From Anaerolineae bacterium (GTDB taxonomy: Bacteria > Chloroflexota > Anaerolineae > Aggregatilineales > Phototrophicaceae), in NCBI GenBank assembly GCA_025454525.1, contig JALOOG010000010.1, forward strand, positions 1-62,980: 62,980 nucleotides of DNA, written 5' to 3'. Within the stretch, counting starts at the first letter, position 1. The number at the start of each line of letters is the position of its first letter. The notes below the pieces were generated by a model. That model was not told where the DNA came from and searched no databases. It was given only the letters and a program-made list of their open reading frames with translations. Shown piece after piece: positions 18,221 to 27,222 of the stretch. Position numbers and translations under genes: made by a program.

Positions 18221-19029
18221 TCACGGTGGTCTTTCTGATTGAGCAGTTAGCGATCGCATTGTATGTATTTATCTTGATCGGGATCGCGCTGTGCTTTCGG
18301 GAATGGATAAATGCGCGTTGGGATTTTCGCTCCACACAATTTGAATTAGAGCGGGACATCGCACGTTATCGGAGTGCGAACGCTTGGACAGTGATGATCT
18401 TGTTGATCGAAGCGTTTTTGATCGTGGTTGGCGTTCAGCTTGTGGTAGCGCCTACGGTGCGTGCTATGGAGAATATCCAAGTGGCTGAAGTGGCTGCGAT
18501 CGAAGATATTGACTTTAATACCCCGACTCCTGCGCCGCGTAGTACCGTGGTATTTGATGTGGATGATGTGGTGTTTGAGGAAATTAATCCGGCCGAAGCA
18601 ATCCGAGCGACTGCCACTGAACCTCCTACGCCAGTGGGTACGATCGTGCCTAACGCCCCTGAAGCGATCGGTTGTGATACCCCCAACGCCACCCTCCAGA
18701 TCCCAACAAATGGGATGCGTGTGTTTCAGATCACGGAGATCCGTGGCACCGCGTTCACAGATAATTTTGCCTTCTATAAACTGGAATTACGCGGCGGGAT
18801 CTACACCAACTATATTTCGTTGGATCGCGGTCTTAACCCGTTGACTGACTTAGGCAGCCTTGGGCAATTTAACCCGACTCCGTATGAACCTGGCTTGTAT
18901 CAATTTCGGGTGGTGGTGTTTGATGTCACCGAAACATTGCGCGCTTCCTGCACGATCAACATCTACATTGAAGAACCTCAACCCACTCGCACGCCGCTAC
19001 CCTTACCGACGGTTGGCGTAAACCCATGA
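18217..19029 (+). CDS. membrane-anchored protein of unknown function
   Basis: The 270-residue protein has two N-terminal membrane segments (about 5-25 and 58-80) with a short charged loop between them. A Thr/Pro/Ala-rich linker (NTPTPAPRS, ATEPPTPVG) follows, then a beta-rich, Ig-like region to the end (RGTAFTDNFAFYKLELR, PGLYQFRVVVFDVTE) with two cysteines that could pair. The extracytoplasmic C-terminus is inferred. It overlaps both neighbours by 4 bp, so it is co-translated with purine nucleoside phosphorylase and the DUF2520 gene. No function is recognised. Confidence 0.75.
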   Translation: MITVVFLIEQLAIALYVFILIGIALCFREWINARWDFRSTQFELERDIARYRSANAWTVMILLIEAFLIVVGVQLVVAPTVRAMENIQVAEVAAIEDIDFNTPTPAPRSTVVFDVDDVVFEEINPAEAIRATATEPPTPVGTIVPNAPEAIGCDTPNATLQIPTNGMRVFQITEIRGTAFTDNFAFYKLELRGGIYTNYISLDRGLNPLTDLGSLGQFNPTPYEPGLYQFRVVVFDVTETLRASCTINIYIEEPQPTRTPLPLPTVGVNP

Positions 19030-19886
19030 CCGCACCAACGCTTGGCCTGATTGGTGTGGGAAAAGTCGGGACAACTTTGGCGATTTGCTTGGCCGATTTT
19101 CCATTGACTCATGTTTATAATCGCACCCCGAACACGGCTGAAAAATTAGCGCGTGAACTGGGTGCGATCCGAGTCTCTAGCGCGTTAGAAGTGGTAGAAC
19201 ATTGTGACCTTACCTTGATGGCAGTTGCCGATGATGCCATTGGGGAGATCGTACAGTCCCTCCGAGAAGCTCAGCTAACTGGAAAAGCTGTCATCCACAC
19301 GTCCGGCGCACATAGCTTAGGGGTGTTAGCGCCTTTAATGACGCAAGGCGCGATGATCGGGAGTTTACATCCGGTTTTGCCATTTGCATCGGTCGAAAAT
19401 GCGCTCAAGTTGATCCGCTCTACCCAGATCACAATGGCTTTAGAAGCTTCTGATCGACAATTGCAAATTTGGTTAGATCGGATCGTATCGGCTTTGAATG
19501 CGCGTGCGATCGCACTGCCAAGTGGATCGAAGGCACTTTATCACGCGGCCTTGGTGATGGCCAGCAATTACACGGTGACGCTGTATGCTGTGGCCGAAAA
19601 CTTGTTGATGGAATTAGGGGCATCGCGAGAAGTAGCAGATCAAGCGTTAAATACCCTGATGACGGCTACCGTAGACAACTTGAAAACCAAGGGAGTCCCA
19701 CAAGCACTCACAGGGCCTTTGGTGCGGTCGGATGTTGAGACGATCCGCGCACATTTAGCCGCATTAGGATCCACGGATCTCGGTCAACTTTACCGTGATT
19801 TAGCGCGTCTGACTTACCCGCTGTTATTGGCGCGTGGCGTTTCGATAGATACACTAGACCTCATCATCAGAAATGAAAAGATATGA
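19026..19886 (+). CDS. Rossmann-fold DUF2520 oxidoreductase-like protein
   Basis: The 286-residue protein has an N-terminal NAD(P)-binding fold (GLIGVGKVGTTLA at 6-18) and a 6-phosphogluconate dehydrogenase-like helical C-terminal domain (LHPVLPFAS, YHAALVMASNY, GPLVRSDVETI), as in the DUF2520 family. DUF2520 genes are often found next to panB and panC, and here it directly precedes them. No separate panE is in the window. A role as ketopantoate reductase, or in another step of that pathway, is therefore reasonable but unproven. Confidence 0.8.
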   Translation: MTAPTLGLIGVGKVGTTLAICLADFPLTHVYNRTPNTAEKLARELGAIRVSSALEVVEHCDLTLMAVADDAIGEIVQSLREAQLTGKAVIHTSGAHSLGVLAPLMTQGAMIGSLHPVLPFASVENALKLIRSTQITMALEASDRQLQIWLDRIVSALNARAIALPSGSKALYHAALVMASNYTVTLYAVAENLLMELGASREVADQALNTLMTATVDNLKTKGVPQALTGPLVRSDVETIRAHLAALGSTDLGQLYRDLARLTYPLLLARGVSIDTLDLIIRNEKI

Positions 19887-19908
19887 GAAGAAATGAAAAG
19901 ATATGCGA
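19869..19908 (+). repeat. 20-bp tandem duplication at the DUF2520/panB junction
   Basis: The units 19869-19888 and 19889-19908 differ at one base. The first copy supplies the TGA stop of the DUF2520 gene (19884-19886). The second supplies the panB ATG (19903). Confidence 0.8.
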
Positions 19909-20748
19909 CTCACCATCCGAGACATCCAAAAATTAAAAGAGCAAGGTGAAGCGATCGTCGTGATCACCGCTTACGATGCGATGAGCGCCCGTTTAAGCGA
20001 GATCGCACAAATCCCGATGATCCTTGTCGGTGACTCGTTGGGGATGGTGGTGCAAGGGCATGACTCGACCATTCCCGTCACCCTTGATCAGATGATCTAT
20101 CATGCGGAGATCGTGGTACGGGTGACACAAAAGCCGTTGATTATCGGCGATCTGCCATTTATGAGCTATAGCATCAGCCCCGAACAGGCGTTAAGCAATG
20201 CGGCCCGCATGATGCAAGAAAGTGGGGTGTCGTGTGTCAAAGTTGAAGGTGGGGAATTTATGGCCCCGACGATTCAGCGGATCGTACAAGCGGGGATTCC
20301 GGTGATGGCACATATTGGTTTGACTCCGCAAAGTGTTAATCAATTCGGCGGTTTTCGGGTGCAAGGGCGCGAGATCGAGTCCGCACGCAAGTTGCTACAA
20401 GATGCGATCGCGATCGAACAGGCGGGCGCGTTCGCGGTAGTCTTAGAGTTAGTCCCTGCCCCTCTCGCGCAAGTGATCACCGAACGATTGAATATCCCGA
20501 CGATCGGGATCGGTGCGGGCGCGGGGTGTAGTGGTCAAGTGCAAGTATTCCATGATCTATTGACCTTAGCTGCGGATTTTTTGCCTAAACACACTAAACG
20601 ATATGCGAATCTTAGCGACTCAATCGCCGATGCGCTCCAACATTATGTCCAAGAGGTCAAAGCGGGTGTTTTTCCGTCTGAAACCAATAGTTTTTCGATG
20701 AATCAAACGCTTGTTGATCAATTACGCCGCGAATTTTTACAGGATTAA
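19903..20748 (+). CDS. panB: 3-methyl-2-oxobutanoate hydroxymethyltransferase
   Basis: PanB adds a one-carbon unit from methylenetetrahydrofolate to alpha-ketoisovalerate, giving ketopantoate. The 281 residues have the TIM-barrel motifs ITAYDAMSA, VGDSLGMVVQGHDSTIPVT, VKVEGG, AHIGLTPQS, ELVP and IGIGAGAGCSGQVQV. panC starts 4 bp after its stop. Confidence 0.95.
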   Translation: MRLTIRDIQKLKEQGEAIVVITAYDAMSARLSEIAQIPMILVGDSLGMVVQGHDSTIPVTLDQMIYHAEIVVRVTQKPLIIGDLPFMSYSISPEQALSNAARMMQESGVSCVKVEGGEFMAPTIQRIVQAGIPVMAHIGLTPQSVNQFGGFRVQGREIESARKLLQDAIAIEQAGAFAVVLELVPAPLAQVITERLNIPTIGIGAGAGCSGQVQVFHDLLTLAADFLPKHTKRYANLSDSIADALQHYVQEVKAGVFPSETNSFSMNQTLVDQLRREFLQD

Positions 20749-20752
20749 GCCG

Positions 20753-21646
20753 ATGCAAGTGATTGATACCCTCTCTGAATTACGTCTTGCGCGTAAAGGT
20801 TTGTCTGGGACGATTGGACTTGTCCCCACCATGGGGGCATTACACGCCGGACATTACGCCTTGATGGAACAAGCTCGCGGTGAAAATGATCAGGTGATCG
20901 CGACGATTTTCATCAACCCGCTGCAATTTGCACCGACCGAAGACCTAAGCACCTATCCACGGGATCTGCCGAATGACCTAAAATTGTTGGAATCCGCCGG
21001 AGTCGATCTGGTGTTTACACCGACTCCGGCGATCATGTATCCGGCGGACTTTCAAACGGCGGTTGAAGTGAGTCGAATTGCACAAGGTCTTGAAGGTGGT
21101 CAACGCCCTGGACATTTTCGCGGTGTGACAACGGTCGTAAGTAAGCTATTTAATCTGACACAACCCGATCGGGCTTATTTTGGTCAAAAAGACGCGCAAC
21201 AAGTGGCTGTGATCCGACGTATGGTTTATGATCTCAATTTTCCGTTAGAGGTGGTGGTCTGCCCTACCGTGCGTGCTGAGGATGGGTTAGCCTTAAGTTC
21301 ACGCAATGCGTATCTCACCTCCGAACAACGTCAGGCTGCGCCAGTATTATATCGTGCGATGCGATCGGCGGGTGATGCTTATGATCAAGGGGAGCGTGAT
21401 CCGAACCGCTTGCGCGCTATCTTAGAGGCGATCGTGGAAGCTGAACCGTTGGCAGACTTGGAATATGCGTCTATCACAAATGCACAAACATTGGCAGAAC
21501 TCCAGCAACCGACGGATCAAGCTATGTTATTATCAATGGCAGTGCGTATTGGTCGCGCCCGTCTTATTGATAATTTGTTGTTACCGTTGTCGCTCAATGA
21601 CCGATCCGGATTATCGATTGCATTAGCCAATCCCGAATATCAATAG
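20753..21646 (+). CDS. panC: pantoate--beta-alanine ligase
   Basis: PanC uses ATP to join pantoate and beta-alanine into pantothenate. The 297 residues show the PTMGALHAGH nucleotide-binding motif, FINPLQFAPTEDL, GHFRGVTTVVSKLFN, YFGQKDAQQ and LSSRN. The ATG at 20753 follows an AGGA and begins MQVIDTLSELR. The reading frame is open upstream to 20711 but would overlap panB. Confidence 0.95.
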   Translation: MQVIDTLSELRLARKGLSGTIGLVPTMGALHAGHYALMEQARGENDQVIATIFINPLQFAPTEDLSTYPRDLPNDLKLLESAGVDLVFTPTPAIMYPADFQTAVEVSRIAQGLEGGQRPGHFRGVTTVVSKLFNLTQPDRAYFGQKDAQQVAVIRRMVYDLNFPLEVVVCPTVRAEDGLALSSRNAYLTSEQRQAAPVLYRAMRSAGDAYDQGERDPNRLRAILEAIVEAEPLADLEYASITNAQTLAELQQPTDQAMLLSMAVRIGRARLIDNLLLPLSLNDRSGLSIALANPEYQ

Positions 21647-21657
21647 AAAGGTTATTT

Positions 21658-23367
21658 ATGTTTGATCACCCTTTACCAAAAACCGCTTTTGAGGCGCTTG
21701 ATTGGTCTGTAGAACACTATCAACCCTACTTAGATCAACTGGTACAGTATACGCTCACCTCCGATAACTTGACCCCGTGGTTAGAGCAATGGTCACAGGT
21801 CAATAAGTTTATCTATGAGGTCTATCAACGGATTTATGTCGCAACCACCGTAGATACCACCGATGAAATCGCGCTCAAACGCTTTGAAACTTTTATGAGC
21901 GCGGTCTTTCCGGTGGTTCAAGTGGCGCTTGATCAACTCAATCGGAAGTTGTTAACCGTAGCCGATCATTTGCCGGAGGGTTTCGATGTACCGTTGCGTT
22001 ATGTTCGCACCCAAGTTCAACTCTTTCGGGAAGAAAACTTGCCATTATTCACCGAACAGAGCAAGTTAGACACCGAATACGATCAAATCATCGGCGCGCA
22101 AACGATCGAATGGGAAGGGCAAGAGTTGACCCTACCCCAACTCGACCCGATCCTACAGGAAACGGATCGCGCTAAGCGTGAACAGGTGTGGCGTTTAAGT
22201 ATGGAGCGCCGTCTACAAGACCGTGAAACGCTGAATCAGCTCTGGGTGAACTACATGAAGTTACGCGGTCAAATTGCTAAAAACGCGGGCTTTTCGGATT
22301 ATCTCTCGTACCGTTGGCAAGACTTAGGGCGGTTTGATTACACTCCAGCTGATAGCGTTGCCTTCCAAAACGCGATCGAACAAGTGGTTGTGCCGGTTGC
22401 TCAACGGCTGTATCAACGTCGTCAAGCCCAATTAGGCGTGGAGTCATTGCGTCCATGGGATACGTTGGTAGATACGTTAGGGCGCGCTCCATTACGCCCT
22501 TATCAGTCGGATCAAGAGTTAGAGAGCAGAATGGAACGGATCTTTGACTGTGTAGATCCGATATTTGGTCGCTATTTTCAGACCATGCGAGATGAAAAAT
22601 TGCTAGATTTGCCGAATCGTAAGGGTAAAGCACCCGGCGGTTACTGCACTACATTTAGCATGGTGGAACGGCCGTACATTTTCATGAACGCCGTTGGGAT
22701 GCACGATGATGTACAAACCTTACTTCATGAAGGTGGACATGCCTTTCATGCGTTTGAGTCGTTTAAGTTACCCTATAACCAACAACAAAACCCACCGATG
22801 GAATTTGCCGAAGTCGCATCCATGGCGATGGAATTACTCGGCGCGCCTTATCTCACCCAAGATCAAGGCGGTTATTACAGCGAAAGCGAGTCGGCCCGCG
22901 CTCGTATCGAACATCTTGAGGGTTTGATCACTTTTTGGGGGTATATGGCGGTGGTGGATGCGTTCCAACATTGGGTCTATACCCACCATGAACAAGCAAG
23001 TATCCCTGCCAATTGTGATCAAAAATGGTCGGAACTATGGGATCGGTTTATGATCGGGATCGATTACAACGGTTTGGAAGCGATCAAAGAGACCGGTTGG
23101 CAACGCAAGGTACATATCTATCAATTGCCTTTCTACTATGTTGAATATGGCCTCGCACAATTGGGGGCGGTGCAAGTATGGGCTAATTCGCTGCGAGATC
23201 AAGCAAAAGCGACGGCAGATTATCGCTACGCGCTCTCATTAGGTGGCACTAAAACGCTACCCGAATTGTTTAGCGCGGCCGGCGCAAAATTTGCCTTTGA
23301 CCCCGAAACACTACAAACCGCGGTAGAGCTGATCGAAACGACGATCACTCAACTTGAGCGCGCCTAA
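21658..23367 (+). CDS. M3-family oligoendopeptidase
   Basis: This cytosolic zinc peptidase of the PepF/thimet-oligopeptidase family cleaves short peptides. The 569-residue protein has the zinc site HEGGH (His357-His361) in LLHEGGHAFHAFES, with the downstream glutamate region PPMEFAEVASMAMELL and a substrate-binding YYVEYGLAQLGA. No signal peptide is seen. The ribosome site is AAAGG before the ATG. It follows panC by 11 bp, so co-transcription is likely without any obvious functional link. Confidence 0.92.
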   Translation: MFDHPLPKTAFEALDWSVEHYQPYLDQLVQYTLTSDNLTPWLEQWSQVNKFIYEVYQRIYVATTVDTTDEIALKRFETFMSAVFPVVQVALDQLNRKLLTVADHLPEGFDVPLRYVRTQVQLFREENLPLFTEQSKLDTEYDQIIGAQTIEWEGQELTLPQLDPILQETDRAKREQVWRLSMERRLQDRETLNQLWVNYMKLRGQIAKNAGFSDYLSYRWQDLGRFDYTPADSVAFQNAIEQVVVPVAQRLYQRRQAQLGVESLRPWDTLVDTLGRAPLRPYQSDQELESRMERIFDCVDPIFGRYFQTMRDEKLLDLPNRKGKAPGGYCTTFSMVERPYIFMNAVGMHDDVQTLLHEGGHAFHAFESFKLPYNQQQNPPMEFAEVASMAMELLGAPYLTQDQGGYYSESESARARIEHLEGLITFWGYMAVVDAFQHWVYTHHEQASIPANCDQKWSELWDRFMIGIDYNGLEAIKETGWQRKVHIYQLPFYYVEYGLAQLGAVQVWANSLRDQAKATADYRYALSLGGTKTLPELFSAAGAKFAFDPETLQTAVELIETTITQLERA

Positions 23368-23371
23368 ACTG

Positions 23372-23397
23372 CTTGGGGGGATTAACGTCCCTCCAAG
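23372..23397 (+). terminator. probable terminator after the M3 peptidase
   Basis: CTTGGGGGGA and TCCCTCCAAG form a 10-bp stem (one G-U) with a 6-nt loop. The following T tract is weak (CGTTCAATTT). Confidence 0.6.
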
Positions 23398-23503
23398 CGT
23401 TCAATTTCCTCGCTCGCATGAATTTAAAATGAATCTCTCGTTACAATCACCGCTCACAGTGGTAAGATAAGATTTGAGTCAAAAAGTACAAACAGGTCAA
23501 TTC

Positions 23504-24892
23504 ATGTCGGTTAGACGTTCCCTACTCTTGTTAGCTCTTTTGATGTTCGCGTTGCCGATTCTGGCTTTTTCGGTCAACCAACGAATCGCCCTAGAACAAA
23601 CCGCCCCGACTTTGGATCTTAGCACCCTACAAACACAAGTGATCGGGCGTGGACGGGTGGAGTCGGTGGTATCTGCGATCGGCGCAATTGAAGCCGAACA
23701 AACCGTTAGCTTAAGTTTTCTAGTTCCTGGACGAGTTGCAGAAGTTTTCGTCAAACAAGGCGATTATATCTTTGCTGGTGAGCCGTTGATCCGTTTAGAT
23801 AATGCGGCGGAGCAGTTAGCCTATCAACAAGCGCAATTAGGGGTGGATAGCGCACAACTCAATTTTAATGACATCACCAGTCCGGTAAGTGAAGAAGATT
23901 TACGGATCGCTCAGGCCAATGTGGATAGCGCTTGGGGACAATATTTAAGCATCAGCAACGCTGTCACAGATGAAGATATTCGGGCGGCGGAATTGCGTTA
24001 TCAGCAAGCCTTTAGCGCTTATGAGGCGCTTCGTGAAGCGCGAGATCAAGCTCCGGGGGGTTTTGGTAGCCCAACCTATAACACGCTTGATGCACAGACC
24101 GGGGCGGCCTCGTTTAATGCGGAAATTGCGCGTTTGCAATTGGAGTCGTTGCGTACCGGTAATGCCCCTCAAGCCAATGCCGCTTATGCCCGCGTGATTC
24201 AAGCTCAACGCGAATTTGAACGGGTACAAGCTGGGCCAACGCAATTTCAAATTGACGCGGCTGCATTAGGAGTCCGTCGGGCTGATGGGACGTTACGTCG
24301 GGCCGAAACCGCGCTCAATCGTACTACGCTCACCGCGCCATTTGATGGGATCGTGACCGCTGTGAATGTCGAAGTCGGTGCGCTTTTGATCCCCGGTTTC
24401 GCCGTGATCGAAATGAGTGATATTTCACCGTTACGTTTAACGGTACAAGTGGATGAAGTCGATATTCGGCTTGTCAACCGACAACAACCGGCCCGTGTGG
24501 AATTAGACGCATTGCCCGATGTGGAGATCCCGGCTTTGGTACAGGGGATCGCCTTGGTCGGTACGACCACCAACGGCATTGTAAGTTACGGCGTTGATCT
24601 CACGCTGAATGCGGGGGATTCGCGTGTCCGCGTTGGCATGACTGCCGAAGCAAACATCATCATTGAAGAACGGCTAGATGTGTTGGTGATCCCGAATTTT
24701 TACGTGCGGTTGGATCGCGAACAAGATAAGGCCTTTGTGGAAGTCTTGCGCGCTGATCAAACGATCGAAGAAATTGAGATCACACTAGGGTTACAAGGAC
24801 TCGAAGTGAGTGAGGTGATCGCAGGCTTGGCCGAAGGTGACATCGTGGTACTTGATCCTAACAGTGATCGCTTTCCATTCTTAGAGGGATAA
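23504..24892 (+). CDS. HlyD/MacA-type periplasmic adaptor (first)
   Basis: This is an adaptor of a MacAB-type efflux pump. Starting at ATG 23504 it has a membrane anchor (LLLLALLMFALPILAF), a lipoyl half-motif (EQTVSLSFLVPGRVAEVFVK), a helical hairpin of about 150 residues, the second lipoyl half (TLTAPFDGIVTAVNVEVGA) and a beta-barrel/membrane-proximal region. A TTG at 23474 would add ten residues but has no better ribosome site. It is the first gene of the efflux operon; another adaptor follows after 4 bp. Confidence 0.88.
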   Translation: MSVRRSLLLLALLMFALPILAFSVNQRIALEQTAPTLDLSTLQTQVIGRGRVESVVSAIGAIEAEQTVSLSFLVPGRVAEVFVKQGDYIFAGEPLIRLDNAAEQLAYQQAQLGVDSAQLNFNDITSPVSEEDLRIAQANVDSAWGQYLSISNAVTDEDIRAAELRYQQAFSAYEALREARDQAPGGFGSPTYNTLDAQTGAASFNAEIARLQLESLRTGNAPQANAAYARVIQAQREFERVQAGPTQFQIDAAALGVRRADGTLRRAETALNRTTLTAPFDGIVTAVNVEVGALLIPGFAVIEMSDISPLRLTVQVDEVDIRLVNRQQPARVELDALPDVEIPALVQGIALVGTTTNGIVSYGVDLTLNAGDSRVRVGMTAEANIIIEERLDVLVIPNFYVRLDREQDKAFVEVLRADQTIEEIEITLGLQGLEVSEVIAGLAEGDIVVLDPNSDRFPFLEG

Positions 24893-24896
24893 CATC

Positions 24897-26357
24897 ATGA
24901 GACGACTTTTACGTAACGCGGTGATCGTCCTCGTTCTATCAACCGTGGTGATCATCGGGATCCAATGGAACAATTATAACAACGCAGTGACCGCCGCCAC
25001 TGAGCAAGCCAGTATCACCCTTGACGAGACAGTGGTTGAAACGGGGGATCTAACGGTGACGGTCAGTGGGACAGGGGCGATCACCCCAGAGCGTCAAACC
25101 GCATTGACCTTTGAACTCTCTGCGCCTGTGGTTGAAATTCTTGCACCAGAAGGGACACAGGTGAATGCAGGTGATCCGATTGCCCGCGTTGATGCGGCGG
25201 ATTTTGATGCAAATGTTGGGGACGCACAATTGGCCTTAGAGATTGAACAACTGTCGTTTAATGCGTTGACCGCCCCACCCCGTGAGGTCGATTTGGCTGC
25301 TGCTGAAGCTGCTTTGACCGCGGCGATTGCGGGTTATAACGCGGCGGTTGCTACTGGGCCCGACTCTCAACAAGTCGAGATCGCCCGCTTACAAACGGAA
25401 TTAGCCCGTAATCAATTGTGGCAAACACAGCTTCAAGCGGACGGTGCTGTGAATCTGGACTTGTTTCAATTTCCGCCCGACACTCCCCCCGAAGTTGAAC
25501 AGTTTATCCGAGACACGATCAACGGCTTTAATGCCCAAAATCGCATACAATTTTCGACCGCCTTAGAACAATCCGAATTTGGGATCGATATTGCGGATGC
25601 GAATTTTGCGGCCGTACAGTTGCGTGGGCCGGATTTAGGCGCAGTCAATTCAGCCAATGCCGCGATCGTGCAAGCACAAATTGCCCGCGATCGCTTGGTG
25701 AATGGCCCGAATGAATTTGAACTTGCCCAAGCGCAAATTGAGCTAGAAAATGCCGAAATTGCGTTAGAACAAGCGCAAAATGCCGCTGATCGGACACTGT
25801 TAACCGCACCGTTTAGCGGTGTGATCGCCCAAAATAACCTAATTGTGGGTCAATTGCCTCCCACAGACTCGATCTCGGTGTTGCTGATCGATACCAGCGG
25901 TTATTACATTGATGTGCCGATTGATGAAACCGATGTGGTGAACGTGCAGGTGGGTCAATCGGTGACGTTGGTATTAGACGCGCTGCCAGAGGCTAATATC
26001 AGCGGACAAGTCACCCAGATCGCGGTTACGCCGACTCGTGTTGGTCAATTGGTCACCTATTTGGTGCGCGTGGCGTTAGATCCGACATCGGAAGCGATTC
26101 GGATCGGCATGACGGCCACGGCACGGATCGCGACGCAAGAGGTCAAAGACACCTTGTTGATCCGTAACAGTTTCATCCGCATTGATCGCACGACACAACA
26201 AGCGTTTGTCACGATCGCGTTAGAGGATGGGACTTATCAGGAGATCCCGATCGTGTTGGGGGCGCGTAATGACACCTTTAGTCAAGTGGTATCGGGCGTG
26301 ACGGAGGGTCAACGCATCGTCTTGTTACCGCGGAATGCGGTGATCCCCGGACAATAA
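24897..26357 (+). CDS. HlyD/MacA-type periplasmic adaptor (second)
   Basis: The 486-residue protein has the same plan as its neighbour: an N-terminal anchor (AVIVLVLSTVVIIGI), lipoyl halves (EGTQVNAGDPIARVD; TLLTAPFSGVIAQNN), a longer Ala/Gln-rich hairpin and a C-terminal beta domain. Sequence similarity to the first adaptor suggests an old duplication. Both would bridge the permeases to the outside or to a partner. Confidence 0.88.
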   Translation: MRRLLRNAVIVLVLSTVVIIGIQWNNYNNAVTAATEQASITLDETVVETGDLTVTVSGTGAITPERQTALTFELSAPVVEILAPEGTQVNAGDPIARVDAADFDANVGDAQLALEIEQLSFNALTAPPREVDLAAAEAALTAAIAGYNAAVATGPDSQQVEIARLQTELARNQLWQTQLQADGAVNLDLFQFPPDTPPEVEQFIRDTINGFNAQNRIQFSTALEQSEFGIDIADANFAAVQLRGPDLGAVNSANAAIVQAQIARDRLVNGPNEFELAQAQIELENAEIALEQAQNAADRTLLTAPFSGVIAQNNLIVGQLPPTDSISVLLIDTSGYYIDVPIDETDVVNVQVGQSVTLVLDALPEANISGQVTQIAVTPTRVGQLVTYLVRVALDPTSEAIRIGMTATARIATQEVKDTLLIRNSFIRIDRTTQQAFVTIALEDGTYQEIPIVLGARNDTFSQVVSGVTEGQRIVLLPRNAVIPGQ

Positions 26358-26367
26358 GGATAATACG

Positions 26368-27210
26368 ATGTTAAAATGGTTTAAACGGAATGGACAAGCC
26401 CCCGCTAATCAAGATAACACCGGCCGGCGGGTGGTGATCGACATTCAAGAGATCACCAAGATGTATCTGATGGGTGATATTGAGGTTCACGCTTTACGTG
26501 GCGTGGATCTCAAAATTTATGAAGGGGAATTTTTGTCGATCATGGGGCCATCTGGGAGCGGTAAAAGCACCCTGATGAACATTTTAGGCGCGCTAGATCA
26601 ACCCACATCCGGATCGTATTTCTTGGATGGCGTGGATGTTAGTAAACTGCCTGAAAAGGAACTTGCCCGGATTCGCAATAAAAAGATCGGCTTTGTGTTC
26701 CAAAACTTCAACTTGTTAAAACGCACCACGGCTCTACGTCAAGTTGAATTGCCGTTGATCTACGGAGGCACATCGAATCGGGTGAAACGCGCCCGTGCTG
26801 CGCTGGAGTCCGTGGGATTAGGCAAGCGTTTAGATCACCTTCCAAGTGAGCTTTCAGGCGGTCAACAGCAACGGGTGGCGATCGCCCGTGCGTTGGTGAA
26901 TGAACCCGCAATGATCCTAGCAGATGAACCCACCGGAAATTTAGATTCGCGTAGTGGCACGGAAGTGATGCAAATCTTTCAGACGTTAAACCGTGAACAG
27001 AACATCACAACGGTGTTTGTCACGCATGATCCATGGATCGCACGTCATACCAACCGGGTGATCATGTTGCGCGATGGAAAAGTGGTCGCAGATCGCAAAG
27101 TCATGAACCCGTTAGTGGCGGGTGAGGTCGAACGCCCTTCCGAAGCCGAAGAATTGGAAAGTGTGTTCCAAGAGGCTTACTACGGCGGCGACGAAGAAGA
27201 ATACAATTAG
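26368..27210 (+). CDS. ABC transporter ATPase, MacB/LolD type
   Basis: This is the cytoplasmic ATPase of the efflux system. In 280 residues it shows Walker [10 protein letters not shown], the Q-loop FVFQNFNLL, the signature [15 protein letters not shown], Walker [13 protein letters not shown] and the H-loop VTHD. The acidic C-terminal tail ([13 protein letters not shown]) is unusual. The ribosome site is AAGGA. It is separate from, not fused to, the permease, unlike E. coli MacB. Confidence 0.93.
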   Translation: MLKWFKRNGQAPANQDNTGRRVVIDIQEITKMYLMGDIEVHALRGVDLKIYEGEFLSIMGPSGSGKSTLMNILGALDQPTSGSYFLDGVDVSKLPEKELARIRNKKIGFVFQNFNLLKRTTALRQVELPLIYGGTSNRVKRARAALESVGLGKRLDHLPSELSGGQQQRVAIARALVNEPAMILADEPTGNLDSRSGTEVMQIFQTLNREQNITTVFVTHDPWIARHTNRVIMLRDGKVVADRKVMNPLVAGEVERPSEAEELESVFQEAYYGGDEEEYN

Positions 27211-27222
27211 GATCGTGTCATC

